A DNA stretch of 64,000 nucleotides from Saccoglossus kowalevskii. Lineage: Eukaryota; Hemichordata; Enteropneusta; Harrimaniidae. The notes beneath the pieces were generated by a model that searched no databases, was not told the origin of the DNA, and saw only the letters and a list, made by a program, of their open reading frames with translations. Made by a program: the position numbers and the translations under genes. The stretch is taken from contig NW_003142305.1 in assembly GCF_000003605.2 (NCBI RefSeq), positions 187,283 to 251,282 of the forward strand, in the 5' to 3' direction. This document shows positions 53,698-64,000 of this stretch, in pieces; positions within the stretch are counted from its first letter, which is position 1, and every line of letters begins with the position of its first letter.

Positions 53698-56088
53698 AAT
53701 GAATGAATCTTCCACAGCCATATTAGATGAGGTTTATGGCAAGACAATGCGTGAGACGAATGCAAATACATTATCGCACCCAGACTTCGAATCCAAGGTG
53801 TACATTGTCGTGTGATAACGCAAAGCTGTGACGTCATAACAACTTCTATAATGGTGAATCGTATATAATACCCCGAAATGTCGACATATTACATATATAT
53901 AGCGACAGATTGAAAAGAAACAAATCGACAATATATAGGCCTTAATGTGATTAGAATCTTGTTGGGTTAGTTGTAAACATTCCTTACATATATGGTAAAA
54001 CTTTGGATAGCTGAGTCACGTGCACATTATTGTTCAAACACTGGCCAGTTAACAGAGCTCTCGACATGTACAGGGTCGCTCAACGCGTATGTAATAACTT
54101 ACTGTAAAATTGTATTAACTTTTGGCTCGGCCGATTACGTTCAAAATTGACACTGACAGGCAGGTCACATCTGCACTCTAGTTTGGTGGGAAAATCTATA
54201 AAATCCTGCCTCACCGTTATCATGGCAACAGCTGAAAACTGATACTTTGCGCCAAATGTATCTATTCTTAAAATGTTGGACTTATCTCATTCTACTCTGC
54301 TTGAGTATGTGCCTAAAGTTACAATTTGATTTTGGTATCTTTATTTGTTGCCAAGTAGCTGGTGGTAACTTTTTGTGTCAGAAACTACGTTTTGCCTTTT
54401 GTTTTATAATGTCGTATTATATATTTACGGCGCTCTGAACCGACCGCAGTTTTCGCAAATATATATAATTATAGTAACACAAAGGTTAATTCGCCCATAT
54501 AATCTGTTGACTATTTCACATGAATTAGTTTACGTTCATCACTACAGTTCGAATTGTGTATATGTATCTTACACGCGATCGTATGACATATATAACGACG
54601 TGATGCACTGACACGATGCGCTTTTAGATACACGCTGCTATAAATAAGTTGTCGTTTCTAAATTCGTGATTCAGCTTTGAAAATGCTGGAATATGAACCG
54701 CTGTAACGAATTGTACTTCCGTTTAACGGCAAGGGAACCGCTGAAGTACTAGTATACTTATTAAATAAAGGCTTCGCTGTTACTATTATACTGGCTAAAA
54801 TGGTTTATTCAAGAGACGGAGAGTCGAATTCCTTGACAGATCGATGTCACTGAAAATATATTGATTGATGTAATTAAACACGGACTTACTCTCCATGTGT
54901 TCGTTTATCTGGTTTTAATAATATTGCTAGAATGGGGAAAATATCGCTGGTAATGCGAACATCTAGTTACTATTTAAAGGAGATGAACTGTGTATTTTGA
55001 ATTTTACACAGTTTTATGATGTCACGTAATACTGAGCCAAAATGGCGCAAATACAGGGATGTTTATGTTACGTAATATTTAATCAGCACCTAGACAGCTG
55101 GAAAATCAATTGTTAGTCGCGCTATGCCCAGTATTTGCATGTTATTATTATGAATACATTGCATTTCGCTGTGTTTATTCATTTGGTACCACCAAATAAA
55201 TGTCGATGTTACATGAATTACAAAAATACCGAAAAAAATATAAAAAAACGCAGCTCACTGTTTTAATTGCAGTGCGTGTGTTATCATTATCTATGCAGTA
55301 ATATAATAGTACCTTCTATTGTATTTTCCGGAAAAAAACGTCGATTTGATATTTAGATGCATGTGGAATGCATAAATCACCGAGTTTCCTGTTGCAATTT
55401 CCACCGAAAAAAACGTACACCACTTCCAGGGTACTTTCTTTCCGTAATTAGTCGTATTACAAACACACACAGATGAATGGACGGATGTACCTGTTGTCGG
55501 GCGCCTATTGAGGCGGTTGCGTGGTTGATCAATGATAGGCTAAGAGACCAATCAATTCGGAACCGCTACCGACCTGTAAGCATAGTATGTTTGGTTTAAC
55601 TTGAATAATGGGCTCATATGTCGTCACGTGGGAACCGCATTACGTAATGTAGTGTACGAAGTGTTCTAAGTTGAAGAATTGCACTTAATACAGCTCATTC
55701 TATGAATTAATCAGCACTTTGAAAACAAAAAGCTTAATTTATTTACTTTTTGAATGCATTTTATTGAATTTATTGAATTGCATCAACATGCACTATAATT
55801 GGTAAATGCATGATCATATTACGAAATTTCGTAAGATGAGATGGTTGTCACAAATTATTGTGTATTTCTGATCAATACTATTTTTCGTTTACGAAATACG
55901 AATATTGAATATGGGTGAAAAAACAAAACGTCGATGACTTGTATATAAATCAATGAGTTATGCAACAGTTTTGAAAGGTGTAATAATTTTAAACATTGAC
56001 TAACGTTACGATCGCTGCCACTGTTACCACTATCGTGGTATCATTTGCACATACGGACTTACTCCCCTTGTGTCCGTTTATCTCGTTT

Positions 56089-58856
56089 GTGTTCAGTACA
56101 TAGACATGTGCTCAGTGGATGGACTTGCGTTCAGTGCATAGACATGTGTTCAGTGGATGGACTTGTGTTCAGTGCATAGACATGTGCTCAGTGGATGGAC
56201 TTGTGTTCAGTGCATGTACCTTGGCTCAGTGGATGGACTTGTGTTCAGTGCATAGACATGTGCTCAGTGGATGGACTTGTGTTCAGTGCATGTACCTTGG
56301 CTCAGTGGATGGACTTGTGTTCAGTGCATAGACATGTGCTCAGTGGATGGACTTGCGTCCAGTGCATATACATGTGTTCAGTGGATGGACTTGTGTTCAG
56401 TGCATAGACATGTGCTCAGTGGATGAACTTGTGTTCAGTGCATGTACCTTGGCTCAGTGGATGGACTTGTGTTAAGTGCATAGACATGTGCTCAGTGGAT
56501 GGACTTGTGTTCAGTGCATAGACATGTGCTCAGTGGATGGACTTGTGTTCAATGCATGGACATGTGCTCAGTGGATGGACTTGTGTTCAGTGCATAGACA
56601 TGTGCTCAGTGGATGGACTTGTGTTCAGTGCATAGACATGTGCTCAGTGGATGGACTTGTGTTCAGTGCATGTACCTTGGCTCAGTGGATGGACTTGTGT
56701 TCAGTGCATAGACATGTGCTCAGTGGATGGACTTGTGTTCAGTGCATAGACATGTGCTCAGTGGATGGACTTGTGTTCAGTGCATAGACATGTGCTCAGT
56801 GGATGGACTTGTGTTCAGTGCATGTACCTTGGCTCAGTGGATGGACTTGTGTTAAGTGCATAGACATGTGCTCAGTGGATGGACTTGCGTTCAGCGCATA
56901 GACATGTGCTCAGTGGATGGACTTGTGTTCAGTGCATAGACATGTGCTCAGTGGATGGACTTGCGTTCAGTGCATAGACATGTGCTCAGTGGATGGACTT
57001 GTGTTCAGTGCATGTACCTTGGCTCAGTGGATGGACTTGTGTTAAGTGCATAGACATGTGCTCAGTGGATGGACTTGCGTTCAGTGCATAGACATGTGCT
57101 CAGTGGATGGACTTGTGTTCAGTGCATGTACCTTGGCTCAGTGGATGGACTTGTGTTAAGTGCATAGACATGTGCTCAGTGGATGGACTTGCGTTCAGCG
57201 CATAGACATGTGCTCAGTGGATGGACTTGCGTTCAGCGCATAGACATGTGCTCAGTGGATGGACTTGCGTTCAGTGCATAGACATGTACTCAGTGGATGG
57301 ACTTGTGTTCAGTGCATAGACATGTGCTCAGTGGATGGACTTGTGTTCAGTGCATGTACCTTGGCTCAGTGGATGGACTTGTGTTAAGTGCATAGACATG
57401 TGCTCAGTGGATGGACTTGCGTTCAGCGCATAGACATGTGCTCAGTGGATGGACTTGCGTTCAGCGCATAGACATGTGCTCAGTGGATGGACTTGTGTTC
57501 AGCGCATGTACCTTGGCTCAGTGCATGGACTTGTGTTCAGTGCATAGACATGTGCTCAGTGGATGGACTTGTGTTCAGTGCATAGACATGTGCTCAGTGG
57601 ATGGACTTGTGTTCAGTGCATAGACATGTGTTCAGTGCATAGACATGTGCTCAGTGGATGGACTTGTGTTCAGTGCATGTACCTTGGCTCAGTGGATGGA
57701 CTTGCGTTCAGCGCATAGACATGTGCTCAGTGGATGGACTTGTGTTCAGTGCATGTACCTTGGCTCAGTGGATGGACTTGTGTTAAGTGCATAGACATGT
57801 GCTCAGTGGATGGACTTGCGTTCAGCGCATAGACATGTGCTCAGTGGATGGACTTGTGTTCAGTGCATAGACATGTACTCAGTGGATGGACTTGTGTTCA
57901 GTGCATAGACATGTGCTCAGTGGATGGACTTGTGTTCAGTGCATGTACCTTGGCTCAGTGGATGGACTTGTGTTAAGTGCATAGACATGTGCTCAGTGGA
58001 TGGACTTGCGTTCAGCGCATAGACATGTGCTCAGTGGATGGACTTGCGTTCAGCGCATAGACATGTGCTCAGTGGATGGACTTGTGTTAAGTGCATAGAC
58101 ATGTGCTCAGTGGATGGACTTGCGTTCAGTGCATAGACATGTGCTCAGTGGATGGACTTGTGTTCAGTGCATGTACCTTGGCTCAGTGGATGGACTTGTG
58201 TTCAGTGCATAGACATGTGCTCAGTGGATGGACTTGTGTTCAGTGCATAGACATGTGCTCAGTGGATGGACTTGTGTTCAGTGCATAGACATGTGCTCAG
58301 TGGATGAACGTGTGTTCAGTGCATAGACATGTGCTCAGTGGATGGACTTGTGTTCATTGCATGTACCTTGGCTCAGTGGATGGACTTGCGTTCAGCGCAT
58401 AGACATGTGCTCAGTGGATGGACTTGTGTTCAGTGCATGTACCTTGGCTCAGTGGATGAACTTGTGTTAAGTGCATAGACATGTGCTCAGTGGATGGACT
58501 TGCGTTCAGTGCATAGACATGTGCTCAGTGGATGGACTTGTGTTCAGTGCATGTACCTTGGCTCAGTGGATGGACTTGTGTTAAGTGCATAGACATGTGC
58601 TCAGTGGATGGACTTGCGTTCAGTGCATAGACATGTGCTCAGTGGATGGACTTGTGTTAAGTGCATAGACATGTGCTCAGTGGATGGACTTGCGTTCAGC
58701 GCATAGACATGTGCTCAGTGGATGGACTTGTGTTCAGTGCATAGACATGTGCTCAGTGGATGGACTTGTGTTCAGCGCATAGACATGTGCTCAGTGGATG
58801 GACTTGTGTTCAGTGCATAGACATGTACTCAGTGGATGGAATTGTGTTCAGCGCAT
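56089..58856 (+). repeat. Minisatellite of 38-bp units (about 73 copies), itself a 19-bp dimer
   Basis: The unit is GTGTTCAGTGCATAGACAT followed by GTGCTCAGTGGATGGACTT. The two 19-mers match at 15 of 19 positions, so the unit arose as a dimer. A second 38-bp variant has GTACCTTG in place of the TAGACATG block. A TTAAG variant of GTGTTCAG usually follows that variant directly, showing higher-order structure. Open frames up to 103 codons in it (VQCIDMCSVDGLVFSA-type peptides) result from the repeat. There are no spacers, so it is not a CRISPR array. Confidence 0.97.
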
Positions 58857-59845
58857 TAGCATGTTTGATTATCTGCATACAATAAGCAAATATTTAATTC
58901 AGTAACAGGATTTTTACAGTGATAATCTACAGCCTAACTGAAACGAAATTAGACTCAAACAAAAGACATTCTCCTCTTTTGATCATTGTACCTGTATATT
59001 CTAGTGGTGTTTGCTCAAACTTAGTACACGTGCAGTCTATCAATATAAAACGTACATACAGGAAAGTATACATAAAGGGGTTATTTGTATGTTGTTTCTA
59101 AGTTATATTAAGAAAGTAAATGTATCAATGACCTCCAATAGGACATATTGAATATCTTGTTTTCACCCGAGCATACAAAGCACTTAGAATTGACAAAGAA
59201 CACCCTAATTTTGCGTATTCAATTTCTGGGCACAGTAATAATATTTATATACAGATAATTATACCAATCATCGTTGTTACACTTATGTAATGGTTTAATT
59301 ATACCATAGACCCTCCATTGAGACTGTGGTTACACCAAATCTGGAGTATAGTATCCCTGCATGGACACCATATTTTCAGGACGATGTGATGAAATTGTAT
59401 TTTACGTCGCCTGAGAGCTTTTATGATACATGTGTACCCGCTTTTAACATTTGTATCAAATCTCCAATCCATTGTTTCTTTCCAATAGTACAACAAAGAT
59501 TCGGGTAAAAAAATAGTGCTAGTAAAACACTGAGGCTAAAGTCTGTCACCCTAAGAGTTATTTACTCCTGGAGTGAAGTGGTTGTGAAAGCTCTCGTCAA
59601 TTAGTGCCTTCAAATTGAGATTTGATCATCAATCACTATAATTATAGAGACTGTTCTGGTTTATGCGACTATAAATTGGTACAGTCCTTTGTTTGAATTT
59701 ACTGCACGACTTTACTATATTAATTTGTGCGTGTTATTTAGAATGGTGAAATGGCCATTAGGCCAACAAAACTAGTATTAATGTGTTGATGTGATGTGAT
59801 CGACGCAAGGGGGCGCTGTGTTATAGGGTTTGTTTTTTTATCAAA
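58857..59845. other. Spacer upstream of TAF9
   Basis: No gene seen apart from the LINE-like fragment at 59305-59420. A gggggcgctgtg motif lies at 59808-59820 close to the TAF9 start. Confidence 0.4.
59305..59420 (+). mobile_element. Decayed non-LTR retrotransposon (LINE) reverse-transcriptase fragment
   Basis: The frame reads ETVVTPNLEYSIPAWTPYFQ then DDVMKL, which resembles the conserved block near the C terminus of LINE reverse transcriptases (RP.LEY...W.P....D...LE). The continuation is lost. Only a short relic remains. Confidence 0.45.
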
Positions 59846-59854
59846 ATGGCGGCG
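59842..59854 (+). promoter_or_regulatory. YY1-type motif overlapping the TAF9 start codon
   Basis: CAAAATGGCGGCG fits the YY1 consensus AANATGGCGNC and includes the ATG at 59846. YY1 sites over the start region are common in housekeeping genes. Confidence 0.45.
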
Positions 59855-62800
59855 ACGAATACAACAACAACGCCGGCGAAAAGCAGTCCAAGAGATGCCC
59901 AGGTTATGGCAGCTATTCTTAAAGATATGGGAGTTAGTGACTATGAACCTAGACTGATTAACCAAATGTTGGAATTCACCTTCAGTAAGTGGAAACTGAA
60001 TTCACAGTTACGCTGTACACACATACACATCGCACGGCTAAATGTGGTCGATTATTGTTTTTGTCGAACACGATTTGGCAATTCGAACTTCTTGCGCATT
60101 TTCACGTTGCGTGATTCAGTAGAACTGCACTGTATATTACATTGTGTGGGTCATGTAATGATATGAACTATTAGTATGATCGTAGTAAAGACAGCTTGGG
60201 CGTAATAGTATTTTGTTGTTTCTTTGTTGCAGCCGGAGTCCTGTGATAGAGGGGCTGTGGTTGTAGACACAGACACCCGTGGGGGGGGGGGGGCACTTCC
60301 ACCTTAAGTGGGTAGAGGTGTGCAGCCCACCTTTTGTAAACCTTACTCACTTCTAAACAATTTTTTTTTTTTTATTTACATACCCACTTCAGCGACCTAC
60401 ATGGCTTAACTCTTAAAATGTACAGAAAATATAGTTATCGTAATCCATCATATCGTGAGCAGCTATTTTGATCCACCTGGACATCCCAGTATCCTAGTTA
60501 CCTCGGGCATGCGAAAGAACGCTTATGCGAGAGCTAGATTGAAACGGGATCTTAGTATCATGTCACCATAGTTGCAAACCCCAAGTAATGTACCTCTGGT
60601 ATGACACAATATCACAGGATTTTCACATAATAACATCTAAATACACAAGACTATAAAATAAGTAGCCATTTACAAATTATCCAAATAAATAAATAATAAA
60701 TAATTAATATACCGTGAATACCAAGTAAACTGACTCTTATCTTACAGGGTATGTAAGTAACATTTTGGATGATGCCAAAGTGTACTCCCAGCATGCTGGA
60801 AAGAAAACTGTAGATACAGACGATGTAAGACTGTCAATTCAGCATCAGATGGACCACACATTTACTTCACCTCCACCAAAGGATGTAAGTATCAGAAATA
60901 CAGCCTTATCTCCAAGGTAGCTTAAATGAATGTTGTCATCATGACTGTCCTGTGTGTGTGATGCGACCATCAAACACAAATGTTTATCTATGAATGAAAC
61001 AAAATCTGATATACCGCTAGTTAGATGCACCACATACTGGTGTACACACCCCTCCTACATCACATTGCTACTAATGCACATACGAAAGATAGAAATACAG
61101 ACATAGGACAAAACGAAAATACATCTTGGCATCAATCATATTTGAAAACTTGAGTAAAGATGAGGTATTACCATAGATACATCCATATGCCATTGCTATT
61201 ACTTATTGCCATATTGGGTTTGAATGAATGAATGAATGAATATAATGTCTCTAGATGGCAAATTATATGTACAGTATGTACAGTAGATCTCAAATTGTTA
61301 TTTGAAAACTCTCATAGCACATATCACTAGAAGGGTTTTCTCTATCTATATGTATATATACACCAATAATTAATTTTATAAAAAATATATAATTGGAGAA
61401 GATACTCTCATACTTGTAGATGGTAAAAAACTGTGGCACTCTCTGTCCTGAGTTCTTTTGCCTTAGAGGGGCAGTGGGCCCATACTGTCACCTACACTAA
61501 ACAAAATGAAATTCGTCATACTTTCTTCATTTATCATTTTAGTCCCCGTTCAGGTGAAGTCTGTGTTACATATGCACGTAATTTTTTTTCAGATCTGAAA
61601 ATCATAAGTGGGTCTTTTTCAAGCTTTTCATCCAAAATTACCTCTCTCTACTACACTGACAGAGCAGCTGAGCATGCTCAGAATAATTGATTCTGTTATA
61701 TTCAGATTTATGAATTCCTGATTTCTGATTCACAAGTTTTACCTAATCATATTCGAACCTAACTAAATGAAACAGAAACTCAGTTTGCACTATACATCGA
61801 CAATACAGAGCTGTCACTAAGAAACCAAAAACACTTAGGACAACTGAGACTAAGAATTTGTGTTACAGAAAATATTCACATGTATGAAGATACAGCATGC
61901 CTTATATTTATGAATTTAAAATTATTATTACATATTATGCACTGTTTAAAATAATAAAAACTTTTTATTTTGAAAAACGTAATTTTTTTTTTCCAGATCT
62001 GAAAATCCTAAGTGGTTTTTTTTCAAAATTTTCATCCAAAATTACCTCTCCCTACTGCACTGACAGAGCAACTGAGCATGCTCAGAATAAATAATTAGCT
62101 TAGATTGTAATGCTATTGTTTTTAGTGATGTCATGACCTGGTTATGAGCTGGTCATGACCTTGATCTGAATCAGTGACAGATGGGTCGTACCATCACCAA
62201 TCTCAGTGGAAAATGTTGAGGGGTGTCAGGGCTACATTTTGATGGGAATTATAGTGGTGATAATGAAACAAAACCCAGGTCCTGGTATTATACAAAGACT
62301 TGAATTACCGGTAACAGTCAAGTCAAGTTGTTATTAAAGGTACATCAAGGTTTACTCAGATTTATGAATGGAGTTGCTTGAGCATGTATGAGACATAGTT
62401 TGATTGCACTTGGAGACGGGTCAATGAAAGTTTTCAGTTATCAGATTAAGGGAAATCACTTTATGATGAGTTGTACCCTCATAGAGTACATATTAAATCA
62501 ATTGTTTGCAGATGTTCCATGTATTATTTTAATATGAGTATTTTATAATTAAATAACGGGGACTGTGTTTTGTCAATAGAAACATTCCTTTTATAAATTT
62601 ACCAGACAATTATGACATAGTCAATCTAATGTTGCGAGTATATTATAGTACATTTACATCCTTCATATTGTATATTGCAGTTATTAATGGAAATAGCCAG
62701 GGAAAGAAACAGTGCTCCATTGCCGCTGATAAAACCACACAATGGACTCAGACTACCTCCAGATAGGTACTGTCTGTCAGCAGTCAATTATAGATTAAAA

Positions 62801-63246
62801 CACCTACACAAAAAGGTAAAATTGAACAAATTTGATGGAACATTGAATAATTGCTATACAGAATATACATCACTAGGTCAATAGTTTTTGCATACTATAT
62901 TGTGTTCACAAAGTCATTGTACTGTTGTATTATTAGAACATCTGAAAGTCATATAGCGCCATCTGTCATTAACTTGTCCAGTTGAATATACATAGGTTTA
63001 GAAACTGTGCTGTAGAATCATCTATGTAACTCCAGCATACAATCCTTTAATGATGAAGCCCCATACAATATTGTAAAATTTACTGTTCCCAGTATAATGC
63101 ACAACTACATGTACATAAATAATGCAATGTATATCATGCGTTTAACTTTCTCATTTCATCATTGTAGTTGTCATCTTTACTGTTAAATTTTCTTGTTTAT
63201 TTCTTGCAGCACACATTAACAATTCCAAAGCTCAACATTGGTCCAG
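59846..63246 (+). CDS. TAF9: TAF9, TFIID/SAGA histone-fold subunit (5' part; continues past window)
   Basis: TAF9 pairs with TAF6 through a histone fold in TFIID and SAGA, in the nucleus. Exons: 59846-59984, 60748-60884, 62681-62815, 63210-63246, with phases 1, 0, 0, 1. The first 92 codons carry the histone fold: [50 protein letters not shown] and [10 protein letters not shown]. The third exon has the TAF9 signature [19 protein letters not shown] and [10 protein letters not shown]. The fourth starts the variable C-terminal region ([13 protein letters not shown]). The start ATG is in a good context (AAAATGG). The remaining coding sequence is not recognised before 64000 and probably lies outside the window. 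Confidence 0.95.
61576..62092 (+). repeat. Two copies of a 115-bp repeat in a TAF9 intron
   Basis: Segments 61576-61688 and 61977-62092 share AGATCTGAAAATC.TAAGTG, TCATCCAAAATTACCTCTC and GAGCATGCTCAGAATAA in order. Both copies have a T-run plus CAG acceptor-like site and a short open frame, which makes them prone to being mistaken for exons. Confidence 0.8.
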
Positions 63247-63802
63247 GTATGAATTCTTATCTACATCACTATTTATATTGATTGCTGCATGTCTGACTAA
63301 TATTTCCTAAGCTTGTTAAGATCAAGTGTTAAGAAACATGTTCTCACCAGGCCCCAAAAATCATTACTCGTGTGTATATATCTTATTTTTCTGATTTTGA
63401 TATTGCCCTTGCTATACCTAGAAGGACATATTTCAATGACAAGAATCTCTGTTTGTTTTGGGGTGATTACCATTTGTATGCGATTTACCATACAAAATTT
63501 CATTTGAAAATTGAGATACAATGTACATCAGGTAATGAAGTTTGGTAATGAAATTTATTTGTTTAGCCTACCTAATACCTAAAATTAACTTGAGTAGTCA
63601 TTATTGTATGTCTAAGAAATAAAGTTTACTATAAAAAAAACTAATATCACAGACTGAAAAGCGGATTAACCACTGGACTATAATATTTTAAAAAGTCAGA
63701 TTGTGATGTTAGAAGGGACGGTGGTGGATAAGACACAATTGTATCATGCAATTTCAGCATTATTATATCAAATATTTGCAATGTTGTCAAAAACTTAACA
63801 TT

Positions 63803-64000
63803 ATTAGCTCCGCTGTCGACTTTGTCGAGTGGAGCTTATCATATGAGTGATTGTCCGTCGTCGTCGTCCGTGTCAATGTTTTACTTTTTCGACTTCTTCT
63901 TGAAAACTACAAGCCTGAATGCTTTGATACTTGGTGTGTATGTAGCTGGGGTAGACCTCTCTTAGATTTGTTCATTTCATGATAATATCTTCAATTCTCT
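63803..64000. repeat. End of a probable interspersed repeat (AGCTCCGCTGTCGAC)
   Basis: AGCTCCGCTGTCGACTTTGT then CGAGTGGAGCT forms an imperfect inverted repeat at about 63808-63838. It is followed by GTCCGTCGTCGTCGTCCGTG and a long AT-balanced tail. I know similar words as recurrent in marine invertebrate genomes; the element continues beyond the window. Confidence 0.35.

Larger units (their letters stand above)
50656..56088. other. Intergenic region, no gene recognised
   Basis: AT-rich. It contains a tetranucleotide stretch (TTAA then ATTC units) at about 52495-52570 and a dispersed repeat at 53621-53697. At about 54886-54920 it has ACGGACTTACTCTCCATGTG, resembling 56053-56080 just before the minisatellite. 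Confidence 0.4.

Noticed and set aside
54247-54611. Hydrophobic plus-strand frames
   Set aside because: AT-rich chance frames without splice signals or motif.
56119-58288. Cys-rich repeat ORFs (VQCIDMCSVDGLVFSA) looking like a repeat protein
   Set aside because: They come from the 38-bp minisatellite. The unit length is not a multiple of three, so all frames are sampled, and no start, splice or conservation evidence exists.
56089-58856. CRISPR-like regular array
   Set aside because: Units are contiguous without unique spacers, and the window is eukaryotic.

Overview
This is a stretch of animal (metazoan) nuclear DNA. It is AT-rich, has small GT-AG exons separated by long introns, and carries many microsatellites and short inverted-repeat elements. 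The gene content (tandem EDA-like TNF ligands, a norrin orthologue, a C-type lectin/EGF mosaic protein, TAF9) and the many dispersed repeats with a gcgccctc core suggest a marine invertebrate, possibly a non-vertebrate deuterostome such as a hemichordate or lancelet. The sequence alone does not fix the phylum. Exon models below were built by hand from splice signals, reading phase and protein motifs.

Layout. 1-5.2 kb: no certain gene, but a strong-looking core promoter (two octamers plus TATA) with a first-exon-like segment. 5.2-27.1 kb: three plus-strand type II membrane TNF-superfamily genes in tandem (called A, B and C here), all EDA-like (transmembrane segment, stalk, furin site and/or short collagen stretch, TNF domain). 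Gene A has two tandem alternative last exons. Gene B carries a C-terminal cysteine module resembling the tail of vitellogenin. Gene C has a furin site and GPPGPPG. 28.6-30.3 kb: a norrin (NDP) orthologue on the minus strand, convergent with TNF gene C. 30.3-37.1 kb: repeats, a CRE-containing candidate promoter and one orphan exon-like segment. 37.2-50.7 kb: a minus-strand gene of at least 13 exons for a secreted or cell-surface mosaic protein (signal peptide, C-type lectin domain, three calcium-binding EGF domains, a DUF11-like region, a 12-Cys module, a propeller-like segment), open at its 3' end. 56.1-58.9 kb: a minisatellite of about 73 copies of a 38-bp unit. 59.8 kb to the window end: the 5' part of TAF9 on the plus strand.

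Functionally the window combines secreted or surface signalling ligands (three TNF ligands and a Frizzled/LRP-type cystine-knot ligand) with an adhesive lectin-like protein and a general transcription factor subunit. There is no operon. EDA-like, NDP and TAF9 genes in one window recall that human EDA, NDP and TAF9B are all on the X chromosome, which may reflect old linkage.
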